Origin: Formicarius rufipectus
Taxonomy: Eukaryota > Chordata > Aves > Passeriformes > Formicariidae
Length of the DNA stretch: 64,000 nucleotides
Assembly (NCBI GenBank): GCA_013399695.1
Contig: VXAU01001094.1
Span: 1-64,000 of the forward strand
Direction: 5' to 3'
Numbering within the stretch: position 1 is the first letter of the stretch; every line of letters begins with the position of its first letter. The notes under the pieces are model-generated. The model was given only the letters and a program-made list of their open reading frames with translations, was not told the origin of the DNA and did not search any database. Made by a program: the position numbers and the translations under genes. This document shows positions 35,801 through 48,654 of this stretch, in pieces.

Positions 35801-38800
35801 CTTTCTCATAATCTATTTCTGGTTCACTTTCAAAACAGGCTATTACCCTACAGCCAATTCGCTGCTTCTGTGGGGTTTGCCATCTGAAATTGAATATTCT
35901 TTTATGACCTGCATAACTCTTCTTGGTAAAAAAAATTGACATATTAAGAAAAAGACTTGATCTCTAGCCCTTCAGTATTCTCAAAGAAACATTTTAATTG
36001 TTATGTTTATAATGACAAGAGTTTAAAGAACTACTATGCTGCATCATCTGAAAAAAACCTTCTAAGTACAAAAATGTTTAAGAAGACATGACATGAATTG
36101 AATCGAAGAATAACACTTTTCTTTATTACATAGCAGTAATAAAGAACAGTATTTAATTAAGAAATAAGATAATAAAAAATTTTACATTTACATTTATTTA
36201 AGGAAATCAGCTATAATGGAGATTCAAAAATGCTACCTCATTCTCTACTGAGGCTTTATCAAATAAAAACCTGGTTGATGAAAGAGCAGAGAATTTTGCA
36301 AGAGCAAATCACAGTTTACTCCAAGTTGTGTATAAAAATTCTCTCACTTTAATCTCACTGTTGAGAGATCATGAAGCTCATTGAAGGTAGAGAGTTTGGT
36401 TACAGAACACTTGTATTAGCTACATTTCATAAATACAACTTATTTTTCATAAGGATAAAAATTGGTCTATTAAAATGAAAACTTACCATTTTGGAGCTAC
36501 AACTGAATACATTTCTAACCACTTGCTTCATAGTTTAACAACTGTGTTAATGCAGACTTCAGGACTTGCGGATTGTCTTGTAAAAACTTTATTCAAACCT
36601 CAACAGCTGCTTGTGGTTCAGCTTGTAAAGCCACAATTTGTACTAAGCCAGCTGCTCAGCAGTGAGCCTTTGCCATCAGTTGGGTTGATATAGCAACAAG
36701 TTGTGAACCTGAATAACCTTCCATTCAAACAGCAGCACCTTGGAACTGTGCCAGAGAGTAAAAGCTGCTTTTTTACAGAAGATGATACCATGGTAATGGA
36801 AAACGCAAAGCCTTAATGTGCATGTATGAAAAAAAGGTGCGTTCAATTCATAGTTTTGACTTGAAAAAATGTGTTAAAGTTGAAAAATTTGCTTGAGTTA
36901 CGGAAACACCTGAAATTTTTTGGAAGGAACAGCAATGGTTTTGGTGCCAGAGCAACTGTCATATCAAACCCCTCCTAGTGGTATCAGGCCAGTAGAGTCA
37001 CTAAAGCCCATAGCTGAATTCTTTCCAAATTGCTGCCTGCATGGAAACACCTACAGCTAGTCTGCAAGTTCAAAAGCAGCCACATCAGAGCAATTAAAAA
37101 ATTGTACCATGACTGTGACAACTGGTTTTCTTCATTTTTTGATCCCTGAGTAAAACTCTATTTAAAAGTATACTTTTCCTTGCCTCCAGAAATTCACCCT
37201 TGCCACTAGTAAAGGTAAATGGAGCTCAATTCAGTGGAAAAGAACCTCTTAGTACAGAAAGTCATGGTCAATATGATTTAGAGATGTCAAAATAAGAAAT
37301 ATCTGAGAATGAGTTGTCTGAAAAGGTTTTGTCTTCCCATGTATATAGTTTTGGGAAATGAATTTTATACAGATAAAGAAAAATTATTAAAAGGGGAAAA
37401 CTGATTTTCAAAAACTCTTTCTCTGTTTTAACTAATAGTTAAAATTATTTGCATATTTATTTTAAGATACTGAAAACTGCAACTATATTCCTTAAATTCC
37501 AGCATTAAAGAAATGCTCTGAAAGAGCATTTTTGAACTTCTTCCTTCAAAACAAAACCACCTAAAATTTGAGAACACTTATGAGAAATAAGGGAAATATA
37601 CTGTAGTAACATAGAGTTTGCAGAAAGGAGCACAGACAGGAGAGGCAAATGTGGAAGAAGGAGAGTAAAGTTACTCTTCAGCTATGACTGAAATACAAAC
37701 TTAAAATGTAGAACTTTTGCAAATCATCACCAAATACAAATTTATGGTTACATCTATTTTGTGTGAGGAAACCAGACCTCTTTCCATCAAAACTAATTAG
37801 TCAATTAAAACGTATTGAATATCTGTGCTCCTACTTCGGCATATATTTGATCTAAAAGAGTCAAAAACCTGGCCATTTAACTAAATTTAAATTTTGCAAC
37901 AGAAAGTCAGTTGAATTACTTTTTTGATTTACAAGACTAATGTAAAGAAATCTTTGTTTTACCCATTTAAAAGTAGAACCAGTTTTGACAGTGGAAGTAT
38001 TTAAGGGTTTCTTTTAGTAAAAGCAAGAAATAAATCTTAATAACAAAAGGATATATGATTTTAGTGAGGCTTTCATATGCTTTCTCTGGTGAATATGTCC
38101 ATGAATGTTTTGTGCCAGCTTGAGAAGACCTTAGAACTGCATGTTAGTTTGAGCAGAAAGAAACCCTTTTTTCGTCTCTTGCTTGATGCCAGGAGATTGT
38201 TGCTCTTTTTATACATTCAGTCTTCAAGACAATTCAATAATCATACTAAACAGTTGGAAAAATGAAACTTGCAGAAAAGCTGAGGAGACTAAATCAATGA
38301 AAAACTACACCTTTAAGCAAGAGAAAATAATGTTAGTAAGATTTACTCATAAGGTAAGTACATCGTTCTGAAAAGCCAAGATGGCATAACACCTACTCAG
38401 CCATAATCTTTGCACAGAAATATGGTCAGGAGTGAAGACGGCATGAACCAACATTAATATCCATTTCACCACAGATATGTATTTAAGAAAGTCATAGTTT
38501 CAGTTGTTTGGTAGCAGATATATCCATGAAGTCTGGAAAGCAGTGGAGTAAGTGAACAGGATAATTTTCTGGTAACTTTGTTGAACATTTTATATGAATT
38601 TGGTTTCCAAATATTTGAAATGAACATGCAGAATTGAGAGAGTGTCCTATTAGCTGGCTGCTTCTGCTAGGATGATAAGTGATGAAGGAATGTGGAGGAA
38701 CCTTAACATCTTTAAATTTCAGAATTGGTGTTTCATTAAAATTAATTCACAGTTCACAGGTCTCAAAGGATAATTTCAGAAAGGGAAAGGTGACTCACAA

Positions 38801-41056
38801 GCCCTTCTACCCAGCTCATCATAACAAAGGAATATCATTATCTTATACTTACATTTCTTTGAAAAGCCACATCAGCTATTACTCCAGTTCGTTGCTTTAG
38901 TTGCACCATTGCGCTTGTTTGAGGAGCTACATGATAGACAGGAATAGGGACCATTTAAAAATAGCCTTTTTCTACTACTGATTTAATTTGTAGCCATGAA
39001 TTCTCCCTTCTGGTTGATCACAATATATTAATAAGACACTGGAACAGAAGCAGAGATCAGGGGTAGAAGCAGTTTATTCTTTTATTGTAAGAAATAATTT
39101 ATGCTGATAACTGTATTTGGAGATTTTTCACAATTTTGGATCTGGAATATACAAGGGATGGAGATTCCTGTTTGACCCACAACTTCAATTCTTCTTCTTG
39201 GGAATATAATTACAATTTTTTTCAGGTTTCTAATTTTCTCCACTAGTATTTTTCACCACTTGAGATCTGGCTATGCAACTTGAACAAATTATTTAACCTC
39301 TCAGAACATGGTCAGGGAGAATCACAGAGAGGACAATGAGTTTGTAGGGGACTGAAAAAAGGAAATCCCATTCTGCAGAAAATTGTGAAATTAATTACTT
39401 TCACTTTTATTCTGCATCAAATCCTCCCCTAACTCCATCAGAGGCAAAGGTCACAGTGCACTGAAGATCTGTGTTAGATACTTGGCAAGCTCAGATAGAT
39501 TGATCTCTTGGTGAGACTGGAAGTGTGAATGAATAACAATCTTCATGAAATACAGCAAATGACCTGGCTATGTTTATAAATATTAATAAAATTAAAATTC
39601 AGATTACATTTTCAGTCACTACAATGTAACATTCATGTCATTTCTTTTGAGAAATACCACTGAAATACTTCTATTCCATGATTTTTTTTTTTTCAAAAGG
39701 AACTTTATTGCTATTATTAAGGAAGAGGAGAGACTATTAAGAGAATAAATTAGCAGAGATCTTACAGTAGAGAAATGAAATTCTCTCTCCTTCTTGGAAG
39801 ATCAATATAGAGCAATACATTAGAGATTTTTTTATGCCTTTCAAAAAGTATAAATAAAATGTTCACACATAGGCTCTTCCATCTGCTTTAGCTATCTAAA
39901 GCATCACTAAGGTGTTTTTGAGTTTGAACTACTTTTCTTACAAATTCTAGAAGAAACATAAAGATTCATCTGGTCCAAAAATCATTCAACATTTTAAGTA
40001 TATTTCCCTATTATTTAGCAAAGAGCAAAGCAAAGACTCGGATGCCACTAAGGACAAAACATATTCTCTGCTTTGGCATCCAGCAGTACTGTCAATGCCA
40101 AATGTGCTTGTAGACAGGCTAACTGCTGTTATTATTTGGTTGAGGGGACAAAACTGGTATTTGATGAATGATGTTAGAAAATGAAAAATTAATCAACATA
40201 TATTATTTTTTCCTCATAGATGTCTGTTAGCAGAAACTGTGTGATATCGTAAGGCAGACACCCATGCTAAATATTCTGTTTTGCAAAAGTTCTCTTCAAC
40301 ATTTCTATTAAGTATCAAGTCACAGTTCAGTCCCTCTTACAGAATAGTACAGTCAAAGGAAAGGCCTAAAGGCACAATTCACACTCTCTGTCCCCCACCC
40401 CATTCCTGACATTCATTAGTCCACAGAATATGCAGTTTTCAATATCCTTTTTGCACTACAGACCTTAGGGCAAGTCCTGTAGCAGTACCAAAGACAAAAG
40501 GCAGAGAAACGTGTGTATCTCACAAACACATCACAGTACTTAAGGTAGCTGCCTCAAAATCACACTATGTCTAGGATATATCATTTATTGATTATTGCCT
40601 TATTTTATCATTAGTTACCACAGGTGTCAGGTGTGATGTGTTTTGTTTTGTAGAACAAAAAATTTTTGTTGTTCTTTGTATTATAGAAAGAAAGAAAATG
40701 TGTGATACTATCCACGATGTTAGAGAGGTCAAAGTCAGAGGAACCCATCCTGTCATTGAAAAGTAGGTGTTTAAGATCTGTTACAGTAACTAGCTCCAAG
40801 TAATTTTTTTTCAGAATCTGTTTCTTAAGAATTACACCAATTATAGCCCAACCCTACCATGGTTAATAGTTGCAGCTTTTTTCCCTGATTAGTTAATGAG
40901 ACATCAGAAGTCATACATTCAAAATTCCTTAAGTTGCAGCACTTTTCTTCAACATTTTATTACTAACTCATTTTTTCACTGAAATTCTGCTAAAGATATT
41001 TCTTCTGGAGTCTGGCAATGTCTCCTGACAGCAGTAAAATATATGCAAAAAGACAT
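35801..41056. other. AT-rich sequence, no gene seen
   Basis: About 5.2 kb with no repeat family, RNA gene or exon candidate that stood out. ORFs present are short. Confidence 0.45.
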
Positions 41057-41410
41057 CATCGTGGGTTGACCCCCACACAGCTTCTTGCTCACTTCCCCTC
41101 TCCCCCAGCATAAGAGGGAGCAGAATAGGATGAAAAAAAAAAAGGAGGAAACTCCTGGGTTGAGATAAATACAGCTCAGTAAAGTGAAGGGAAAAAAAAA
41201 AAAAAACAACAACAAACCAAACACAAAAACAAACAGACCAAAACCCAAAAACCAACCAAACAAACAAAACCAAAACAACAACAACAACAAAAATTATGCA
41301 ATGTCAGGAAGACTGAGTCCCATCTATTGTCTGAGCAATGGCTCCCAATCTCCACCCTGTTTTTTCTCTACACCACTTTTTATTGCTGAGCATCCAGACA
41401 CACATAAGGA
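41057..41410. mobile_element. Partial ERVL-type LTR
   Basis: Begins ATCGTGGGTTGACCCCCACA, then TTGCTCACTTCCCC, GGGTTGAGATAAATACAGCT, CTGAGCAATGGCTCCC and GCTGAGCATCC, the same order of landmarks as the LTR at 18,722. The middle is replaced by an expanded A and CAA-rich stretch (about 41,191-41,291) and the far end is lost. Orientation is probably minus by analogy with the solo LTR. Confidence 0.72.
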
Positions 41411-42789
41411 GCAAATAGATAGCTTCAGTTCCTTAATTCTTTCAGGTTTTACAGAAATCAAGAGATACCTTAGGGAAAGACCAAGACATTGTTCAAAGTC
41501 CCTGGGCAGAATACTTCTTTTTTTGTTTATTTGCTCAGAGCACCTAATCTCACCCAACAAAAATGTTATTGTACAAAAGAGATGCTACTGAAAATACACC
41601 AAGTAAACCTTTTTACAATAACAAAGACAGCAATGAATATGAAGTGTTATCAATGGGATGATTTTTTTTTCCAACAACAGTTCAAAATAAAGGCATTTTT
41701 GTTAGTATTCTATTTCATCTGGAGAATTATTCAACTGGAACATAATTCATTTTACTGCAAGTGTACAGTACAGAAAATGGTATTGAACTTAAAAATTATT
41801 AGCGTCTCTTAATTAATGAAAATCTCCATTGTCATAAGTATTTTAAATCACAGGAAAAATATTATTTTTGGGGGGAAAAAAGTTTTTAAGGACAAATAAT
41901 CCTAATATTCTTTAAGATTAAAAAAAAAAACCAAAACCAACCAAACAAACAAAAAATTAATTATTGGTAAGAAAAGAGGTGCAACAGGAAAATGGTAGTT
42001 CCTGAAGAACTCTTTGAGAGTTCTGCATGAAGAACTGAAATCCTCCACAGAACTGTTTGAACTTTTACCTATCCTGATTTTATACCTCTAAATATATGTA
42101 AAGCTAAGAGTATGGATTCATCCTTCATGTGATGGAGCTTCATAGGATCTGCTTTACCAGATCCACATAAGTAACTGACAATGTCATCATGGACAAAAGT
42201 ATTCCCATATATCCAGGCAGCATCTCTCTTGTTTTATCTTGTGCCTGTGCTCTCTCATACTCCTACTGCTCCATTACGAACAACCTGTCTCCATCTTCCT
42301 GCTATTCTATCTTGGGTATTATGTGAGAGTAAAAAGCTGGGTTCCTTTGTTGTTAATGTAAAAATACACACTTTGAACACGGTTAATGCAATCACATTCC
42401 TGATTGTGCAATTTTTGAAGAAGATTAGGGATACATAGTGAATAATAATTTTGTTACTTCCAGAGGACCAAAATAGAGTCACGTACTGTTAGATATATAG
42501 TTCTATTTGAAAATAAGATGTCAGACTAAGCTTACTTAAGTCAATTTTACGTTAAGTAAATATGCTTTTGTATCTTTTCTACTTCATCTTTGATGAGAAG
42601 TGATACAGGAAAATACACAGAAAGTCTCACAAGAACAGTCCTACTGAACAAGTGAACATTAAAATTAGGTGTTTTATAGAGGTAACGTTCCTAAAAATTA
42701 CCAGAAGTAAACATCAAATGTTTCATAATGTACAACAATTCAGAACTGAACTACATCTCTGTGCTGGAGAAAGTACAGCGAAGAAAGGA
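41411..42789. other. AT-rich sequence, no gene seen
   Basis: Only short ORFs and an A-rich stretch near 41,921-41,957. Confidence 0.5.
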
Positions 42790-43235
42790 TCCCAGAATCC
42801 CAGAATCATCAAAGTTAGAAGAAACATCCAAGATCATCTAGTCCAGCTGCCAACGCAGCACCACCATAATAGTCCCAAAACCATATCCCCATGCACCACA
42901 ACACTGCATGTTCCTCTTGAATATTTCCAGAGATGGTAACTCTACCACCTCTCTGGGCAACTTATTCCAATGCCTGATGACTTTTTTTTTTTTTTCTAAT
43001 ACATAATATGAACCTCCCCTGGCATAACTTGAGGCCATTTCCTCTCATTCTTTCATTTGAGACATGGTTGAAGAGACTGGTCCTCACATCACTACAATCT
43101 CTTTTCAGATTGTCACAACTACTGAAAGCAAAGAGCTCCCTCCTGAGCCTTTGCTCCTCCATACTGAACAATCCCAGCTCCCAGACCCATTCCTCATAAG
43201 ATTTGTTTTCTAGACCCTAAAGAAGCTGCCACAGG
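42790..43235 (-). mobile_element. CR1 LINE, diverged subfamily, with T-run insertion
   Basis: The plus strand starts CCCAGAATCCCAGAATCATC, then AAGATCATCTAGTCCAGCTG, CACCTCTCTGGGCAACTTAT and CTCCCAGACCCATTCCTCAT. The gap between the 3' module and the rest is filled by about 14 T at 42,980-42,996. The subfamily differs from the other CR1 copies here. Confidence 0.85.
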
Positions 43236-46200
43236 TTCTTAGTTTTACCAGAGCTCAATCCATAATTTTCCAAAGGTCAGTATTAATTTCACTCTGTGGA
43301 TTGCATATAAGCAATAAAGGTAATGTAGATGTTAACTTAAGCCTATTATAACTCTGATCATACAATACAATTCATCCAGTCTGCCTGTGAGATCAGTCAA
43401 CCACATACATCAGTGTGTGGATGTGTTTAATCAGACACACCTTCTGTGTGAACCAAGTTGTAATTTCCCTGAGATTGGCGAGAGACTATCTACTGCAAAC
43501 CTTGATTAAAATATTTGTGCTGATTTAACTTAGTTAAAATAGCTCTGTAAAATAATATAAAAACTGTTAACTTCAATGATGGGTGTCTGTGTGTTGAAAC
43601 AAAGAAATTAGATGAACATTATACCATACTGTTTAATTGAGTGTGGATAGAGACATAAATTTTATTCACTAAACCAAGTTTGGATTGTTGTAGCCTTTGG
43701 TTCCCTGTAACTGTTTTATGACTATCGTGGGGATGAAAATCCTACAATCAATCATATCTGATTTTTTTTTTCTAAGCAAGAAGCAGATTAGCAATTTTAT
43801 TATATTTTGTATACAGATGGCTTGATCCTTTAGTCTCCCTCTTAAATATATTTTGCATTTCTAATAATTTTTTTATGTCGTCCTGTGTATGTTCATGACA
43901 AAATTAATAGGCATTTGTTAAACAATTAGTCCAATGCCCAAATGTTCACAAGCTGCTGCTGGATCTGAAAGCCAAAATCTGCTTTCTAAGATGGTAAGTA
44001 AAAAGATGGTTAATTTTAAATTTAGAAAGATAAGACACAACTCAAGGTGAATGATTTTTTTTTTTTTTTAAATTTACCATGGAAGTGTACATATACAAGA
44101 CTGGAAAGGACAAAAATAAAAAAATATATAAATCTGACTGATAAAGGGGAATTATTTTAAAATATTTTAACATTTTCAAGAGAAGGAAAGCCTTTTTAAT
44201 ATAAACCCTGTACTTGTTGAAGTGAAATGAAAACTGTTAGAAAACAAAAGTCAGATGCATAGCACATAGTAAACGAAGGCAAGAAATCCAAACTGATAAC
44301 AATAAAATGCAAATAAATTTGACATTTACAAAGAGGAATACATGGAAATTATGCCCAGGAAGGTTAAGGATAAGGCATTTTTTAACATTTTAAAAGCACT
44401 AGAGTCTAGCTATAGTACAAATTCAATAAAGCTGCCAGCACCATAAATACACTTGAAACAGGAACTTTACACAGCGCTACTGTAGTAGCTTTTAAATGTA
44501 CTTGAGAAAACAGGTGAAGGCACAACTGTGCCTTTGGGTACTCTTGAGAATTTGTCTTGCAGGGCTCTTGACTACAAGAGCTCCCCATAGCATGACTTCA
44601 GGAATTTTAATACTGGTAGGAATAGAATGGTTTGATATGTTAGAGAAATCAGTATCCATTTTATCCCTAGAAACCTTTTTGAAAGGTAAATCAAAGTATT
44701 TTTGAAAACACAGTGTTGCCATAGTAAATAAAATCACAATAAAATTCCCAGTGATATTAAAACACCACTTAACTAGAAACTATCATCCTATTCATTTCTA
44801 AAGCAAACTTTTTATCTTCTGCAGCTTAGCCAGGTGTTGTCCTATCCTGTAAAGGTCCTTGTTAAAGACTGAAATGTTTATGAGGTTTCAATTTCTTTTT
44901 TTTTATTGCCTTAAAATTAAATTCCAGCATTTAGTGACTGTCTCTCCTTATGCCTATGCACAATTTTAGGTCATAGCATGTGTTTTTTTGAGATAATCTT
45001 TCAATCTGGTCATACTGCTTTCCATATATGATTGAAAAAACATAATATTGTTTCTCTCTTAATTAGTATTACATATAAAATCTTATGACTATACCTGTTG
45101 ATGGCACCACATCTTTCTATGAGACCTGCTGTGAAATTTAGCCAGGTTTCACATGGGCATGTTTTATAATGCTCAGCGAAAGCTGAATTCATGATAGTAT
45201 TGATGCATTACTCAACACTCATCCCACACTTGGAAAACTCAAAGAACAGTCACAGACTATGCAAGCTGCTTATGCTGAAAAGCTCCACACTGTACACTTT
45301 CATAAGAGTGTTCTGTTATAACTTAGTCTCATTCGTAGTGTCATCCTACCAACTCTCCTAATTAAGGAAAATTTGAAGCCTTGTGAGTTTCTCCAAAAGG
45401 AAAAAGAGCATTAAAAAATTAACAAAGTATTTTTGTAGGGTTTGTTTGGGTTTTTTGTTTGTTTGTTTGTTTTAGTTTTGCAGGGTTTGGGTTTCTTTGG
45501 TTTGGTTTTTTGATAACTAAAAATGTAAACACCTTGTCCAGTAAGGACTGGGTAGTCTCAATTTTATTTCAAACCTTTCTAGTGCAATTGTTAATGTTGC
45601 TCAGCAGAACTGACTTTCCAGTCATAGCTCCAGATGATCCGAAACCTTCCTTGGGTGGAATGCTACATATCATGGCAAACACACTTTCTGCTTCTTCTCA
45701 GTACCTTCTGATACCCACAAAGGGACATGATTCCCCAGCCTACAAGCATCACTGTCCTCACATGTCCAGCTGCCTCAATGAGGGCTATGACAAATGCCTG
45801 TGAAGTCTTGCTTCCTGTACCTCTACCAAACTTAGCACTGCAGAGGTAACAGCTGCCGACTTCAGGGTCAGGTTGAATGGGAATTTTTCTGTTGCTACAA
45901 ACTCTTTCCACATTTTCTTTTGCAATACTTTGCTGTTTTACAAACATGCTACTGCAAAAACACACACAAATAAACCAACAAATCCAGACAATTTGTATTT
46001 GCCTTCAGTCTCTTTACTAAAAGATTCCTTTTGCTCATGTAGTTGTTTGCTTAGGCAGATCTTACCTGAGATCATGGTTATTTCAGACTCAGCTGTCTTG
46101 TTACCTGAGAAGGTCAACTGTATTTTCACACAGAGACACCATGGCAGAAGCAGCCTGTGTTGGTGACTGGTCTTCCTGCAGCTCTGCCCACATCTTCTCT

Positions 46201-47778
46201 TTACCAAACACATCAGTTGGCTGGGTTGGCTGGAGCACTGATCAGTCAAGTGTCTGTTTAGAAGGTGGTGCTTCCTGTGAAACAGTCAGCTAAAATGTCT
46301 GAAACTCTACCTACGTGGTTAGATTTTCACCAGTGCATAAAATGCCTTTGATGAAGAAGTTACTGATTTTATTTCCCTCTGCAGAATAAAATGAGGACCA
46401 AGGAAGATTTTCATAGGCACAAAACTGAATTTAATGGCAGCAAAAGTGTTATGTTTCACACAGTTTTGTACAACAAAACTTTTTAACAGTAATTTAAGAG
46501 CAAGTAATAAAATGTCAGTATTCGTTTGAATTTATGAAACATGTTAGTGATACTGTAAGCTAGAAGTTTAAATAAAAGGTGATTGAAAAAAATAGTTTAC
46601 ATTTGAATTGTTTTGTATGGTTCAGTGTAATGATTGTATTGACTTAGGACTTTGACATTTATTTTTATGAACATTCTTCTGCATATTTTTATGTTTTCAG
46701 TCATGAGTTGCTAATTGTGGCTAAAGAAGTACTTTATGAAAGATACTGGGTTTTTTCCTCATACAACTTACTGGGTGGAAGAAATTTTAACTTATTTAAA
46801 GAATAAGGTGCAGGGAAAGAAGAGGTAAAACTAGCCCATCTGCTTTAATCTGTATGATAAAGTACTATTAAATCTGTGAACAAATGTAGTCATATCACTG
46901 TTCAGAGGAAAGAGTCAACGCCAAGAAACAAGGAATGGTGAGTCAGGTTTTCAGATCTACACAAGACAGAAAAAGGGAAACTAAATGGAACTGCATTTGA
47001 ATTTTCATGTATTGTAATCAAATGAAGATGTAATTTCAAAATTAAATTATGTTTCACTGTAACTGAAATGTTTATAAAATTACCTTTGTGTAGCCATGGT
47101 AACGCAACAAAGAAGTATTGTGACAATTACCTTACTGTGGCTATTGTCTTGTTTAATGATCCTTCACCATGAGCATTTTCCAAGCCAATGCCACAACCTT
47201 CTATGCAAGATCATTACTTGAGCTAGGCACAGATCTAATGCACCTAAGCACATGCACTGTTGCAGGACTGAATCTTGCCTCTTTCTTGCAAAGACTTTAT
47301 AAACCAAACCACTCTAGAGGAAGCAAATTAAGGATGCACATTAACTTAGTTGTCAAAGACAATATAGACACACAACCAAAACTATGAAAACTTTGTAGGG
47401 GTAGTTATAATACAGTATACAAGGAGTTTTTGAACGCTTACAAAGAAAGCCAGATGAGCTGCAAAAGCCAAGGTGAGCGTCATTAGCCAGTGCATGAAAC
47501 TGAAAGCTCCAAATCTACATTTCATAGCAGAAATAGTAATATTCACAGAGTAGGCGAATGTCCTTCATTCTGGATTTCCCCATCACAAATAGTAGTGAAG
47601 CAGAAGGCTTAACAAAATTCAAAATAAGATTGCAAATGCTGAAAAAATATCAGAGTTACAATAGTAGGGAATGGACAGAAGAACACCAAAGATGTCTGAG
47701 GAGTCCATGCTTCTGTGCACAACAGTCGGTGTCTTACCATCTGCCACAAGGAATGGTCTGAATTAACATTACTGAAGT
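43236..47778. other. AT-rich sequence, no gene seen
   Basis: Only simple T- and TTTG-rich stretches (44,057-44,070, 45,436-45,475) and chance-length ORFs up to 114 codons. Confidence 0.45.
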
Positions 47779-47788
47779 AATGTTACAG
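47779..47788. repeat. Target-site duplication, left copy
   Basis: AATGTTACAG, identical to 48,241-48,250, and directly adjoining the (TTG)n end of the element. Confidence 0.7.
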
Positions 47789-48240
47789 GTGTTGTTGTTG
47801 TTGTTGTTGGCTGGACTTCGCGAATGAAGATCTTGGGATAAACCTGCACAATGGATTTTTTTTATGTGAGGCACAGTGTGCCCGGAACTGGCCTCACCCC
47901 CTTTACTCCTGAGGCTCATCTTGCCACGGCCGAGCACGCTCGGACGGCGACAGCGAGTTCCTCCAGGATTTGAACCAGTGTCCTCAGAGGAGGAGCCGGC
48001 TCCACAGGCGGGGGCCTACGCCACTCAGCCAAAGCCCGCCGCCTCTCAAGTGTAACATCTCAGATTAACATTAAGGAAAAAAAACTAACAAACAGAAAAG
48101 CAATAATGTCAGGCTGTTGAGAAATCCTGGGAGCCCACGTGGGTCAGAGCACCAGGGGAAGACCTTGCCTTATCCCCTCTGCCACCGAATGACACAAACA
48201 TGGCACTGCAGCCACGCCTGCAACACAAGCTGGGGCACTA
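47789..48240 (-). mobile_element. Composite non-LTR element: head, tRNA-like module, (AAC)n tail
   Basis: Read on the minus strand, the 452-bp insert has three parts: about 200 bases of head (GC-rich then T-rich); a tRNA-like module with A and B boxes; and about 150 bases of unrelated sequence ending in a hairpin (CTTCATTCGCGAAG) and AAC repeated about seven times. Exact 10-bp duplications flank it, and the tail abuts one of them as expected for target-primed insertion. The short-unit tail resembles SINEs mobilised by RTE-class LINEs, but the partner LINE is not in this window. Many CpGs remain, suggesting a young insertion. Confidence 0.7.
47957..48038 (-). promoter_or_regulatory. tRNA-like module with pol III A and B boxes
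   Basis: A box TGGCTGAGTGG at 48,031-48,021 and B box GGTTCAAATCC at 47,976-47,966, both on the minus strand. Spacing and the extra stem-like CTCCTCCTCTGAGGAC fit a class II (Ser or Leu) tRNA ancestor. The T-arm pairing is degraded, so it is not a working tRNA gene. Confidence 0.6.
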
Positions 48241-48250
48241 AATGTTACAG
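48241..48250. repeat. Target-site duplication, right copy
   Basis: AATGTTACAG, the pair of 47,779-47,788. Confidence 0.7.
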
Positions 48251-48654
48251 TATCCTACTGCTCAAGAGAAAATGCTGAAAATGCCCCAACGGTCCCCTTA
48301 ACACAGGCTACAATTTTAATTCTGAACTTTACAAAACCTGCAAGGAATACTTATTACTCATCTGCTTCACTCAGATGCCAACTTTATACAAGTTGGTTTG
48401 TAATTTACAGAAAGTGCTTATGCACAATACTGTATGTGTTCCCTTCCAATGAGAAAGTCAAAGCCCACCACTTAAACACGTTTATAGAGCTGAGGCAACA
48501 CAGTATTCCTTTTAATTTAAATATAAAAGTCATTATATCAGGATGTAGTAATTGTATCTTAACTAACCCTTCTTTAACACCTACTAAAGCCAAAGAAAAA
48601 GTTCTGACTTACCTTCAGGTAAGGCTGATACTTTGGATGGTTAAGTCAATCTTG

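Noticed and set aside
47957..48038. Functional tRNA gene
   Set aside because: A and B boxes are present but T-arm pairing is degraded, and the module lies inside a retroelement with a tail and target duplication.
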